A stretch of DNA of 7,139 bases, taken from the NCBI GenBank assembly GCA_013298445.1, contig JAAFHQ010000138.1:3244-10382 (forward strand), read 5' to 3'. Positions 6,626-7,139 of the stretch are shown here, in pieces. This DNA is from Chitinophagales bacterium (GTDB lineage Bacteria > Bacteroidota > Bacteroidia > Chitinophagales > Saprospiraceae). The notes below the pieces were generated by a model that was given only the letters and a program-made list of their open reading frames with translations, was not told where the DNA came from and searched no databases. Every line of letters begins with the position of its first letter. Within the stretch, counting starts at the first letter, position 1. Made by a program: the position numbers and the translations under genes.

Positions 6626-6644
6626 CTTAATCGCCCAGATTAAG
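6626..6644. promoter_or_regulatory. 19-base dyad between divergent kinase and trkA genes
   Basis: CTTAATC (6626-6632) and GATTAAG (6638-6644) form a perfect 7-bp inverted repeat around a 5-base GCCCA spacer. It sits in the middle of the 160-base divergent gap, about 72 bases upstream of the kinase start and 71 upstream of the trkA start, a position that suits an operator for a dimeric regulator. It could also be a small RNA hairpin or chance in this A/T-rich stretch. Confidence 0.35.
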
Positions 6645-6684
6645 TCTAATGCACAGAATATTCCGAATTGCGCAGCATTATTAT

Positions 6685-6692
6685 TATGTTTG
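6685..6692 (+). promoter_or_regulatory. candidate -7 box of the trkA promoter
   Basis: TATGTTTG is a perfect match to the Bacteroidota sigma-ABfr -7 consensus TAnnTTTG, 22 bases upstream of the trkA ATG, giving an expected leader of under 20 bases. A TTG that could act as the -33 element (6668-6670) lies only 14 bases upstream, closer than the usual 19 or so, so the -33 half is weak. Confidence 0.4.
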
Positions 6693-6714
6693 TGGGAAAT
6701 TATACTTGCAACCT

Positions 6715-7139
6715 ATGAAAGTGTTGATTTTCGGATTGGGTAATTTTGGTGCATCTCTGGCTTTTCAGTTGACTGAAATGGGTCATGAGGTCATTGCCAT
6801 TGATAAAAACCCGGACAAAGTAGAACTGATCAAAGATAAAGTAACCCACGCGGTTACCCTGGATGGTACCAACCTGGTTGCATTGCGCAATCTGCCTTTA
6901 AAGGACACTGATGTTGCTGTTGTGGCCATTGGTGAAAATGAAGGTGCCTCTTTGATGACTACTGCCAACCTAAAAACCCTGGGAGTAAAACGTGTCATCA
7001 GTCGTTCTTTGTCCAATACCCACGAAACAGTACTCGAAGCAATGGGCATCCAGGAAATCCTGCACCCTGAGTTGGAAGCTGCGGAGCGCCTGGCCAAAAA
7101 ACTCAACCTTAAAACGGCCATCGAATCTTTTGATTTGGA
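6715..7139 (+). CDS. trkA: TrkA/KtrA-type potassium uptake regulatory subunit, 3' end beyond the window
   Basis: The frame is open from the ATG at 6715 to the right edge (141 complete codons, no stop). Residues 1-130 are an RCK N-terminal (TrkA_N) Rossmann domain: VLIFGLGNFGASLA (3-16) holds the GxGxxG nucleotide-binding loop, and Asp30 in VIAIDKNPDKV is the acidic residue at the end of strand 2 that binds the adenosine ribose. DGTN (50-53), VVAIGEN (69-75) and the IQEILHPELEAAERLAKKL stretch match KtrA closely. The protein binds NAD(H) or ATP/ADP as a cytoplasmic ring that gates a TrkH/KtrB potassium channel. Whether it is the one-unit KtrA or two-unit TrkA form cannot be told, as the rest is missing. 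No channel gene lies upstream; it would have to be downstream or elsewhere. Confidence 0.9.
   Translation, partial: MKVLIFGLGNFGASLAFQLTEMGHEVIAIDKNPDKVELIKDKVTHAVTLDGTNLVALRNLPLKDTDVAVVAIGENEGASLMTTANLKTLGVKRVISRSLSNTHETVLEAMGIQEILHPELEAAERLAKKLNLKTAIESFDL

Overview
This window looks like ordinary chromosome from a member of the Bacteroidota. The signs are a secreted protein whose signal peptide ends in the typical LQAQ, a short-form ribosome hibernation factor, a hybrid histidine kinase, a perfect TAnnTTTG-type -7 box before the last gene, no strong Shine-Dalgarno sequences, and A/T-rich repeat hairpins between convergent genes. A Saprospiraceae-like source is plausible, but I cannot prove it from sequence alone. 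I see no tRNA, rRNA, CRISPR array, transposase, phage gene or recognisable defence system.

Layout from left to right. Bases 1-645 (minus) hold the first 215 codons of a class I SAM-dependent methyltransferase that runs off the left edge. A 114-base divergent gap follows. Bases 760-1503 (plus) encode a second, differently built methyltransferase. Its stop overlaps, in a TTGA, the probable TTG start of an AdiC-like APC-superfamily transporter (1500-2795), so these two look like a translationally coupled pair. The 250-base convergent gap 2796-3045 is filled mostly by a roughly 130-base imperfect inverted repeat with perfect 12-bp ends and internal 9-base tandem units, plus a third partial copy of its end. 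Bases 3046-4263 (minus) encode a secreted protein made of two tandem copies of a cysteine-containing beta-rich module and a distinct C-terminal domain.

A divergent gap with small dyads then leads to the hibernation factor gene raiA/hpf (4407-4706, plus). A 7-base-unit (GTGAAAA-type) hairpin separates it from the convergent hybrid histidine kinase (4758-6554, minus), and the hairpin supplies the kinase's last codons. A 160-base divergent gap with a dyad and a good -7 box precedes the start of a TrkA/KtrA-type potassium channel regulatory subunit (6715 to the right edge).

Apart from the methyltransferase-transporter pair, the genes alternate in strand and do not form an evident pathway. The less ordinary items are the two repeat-filled convergent junctions, the duplicated secreted protein, and the transporter, which keeps AdiC's gating residues but changes several substrate-contact positions.
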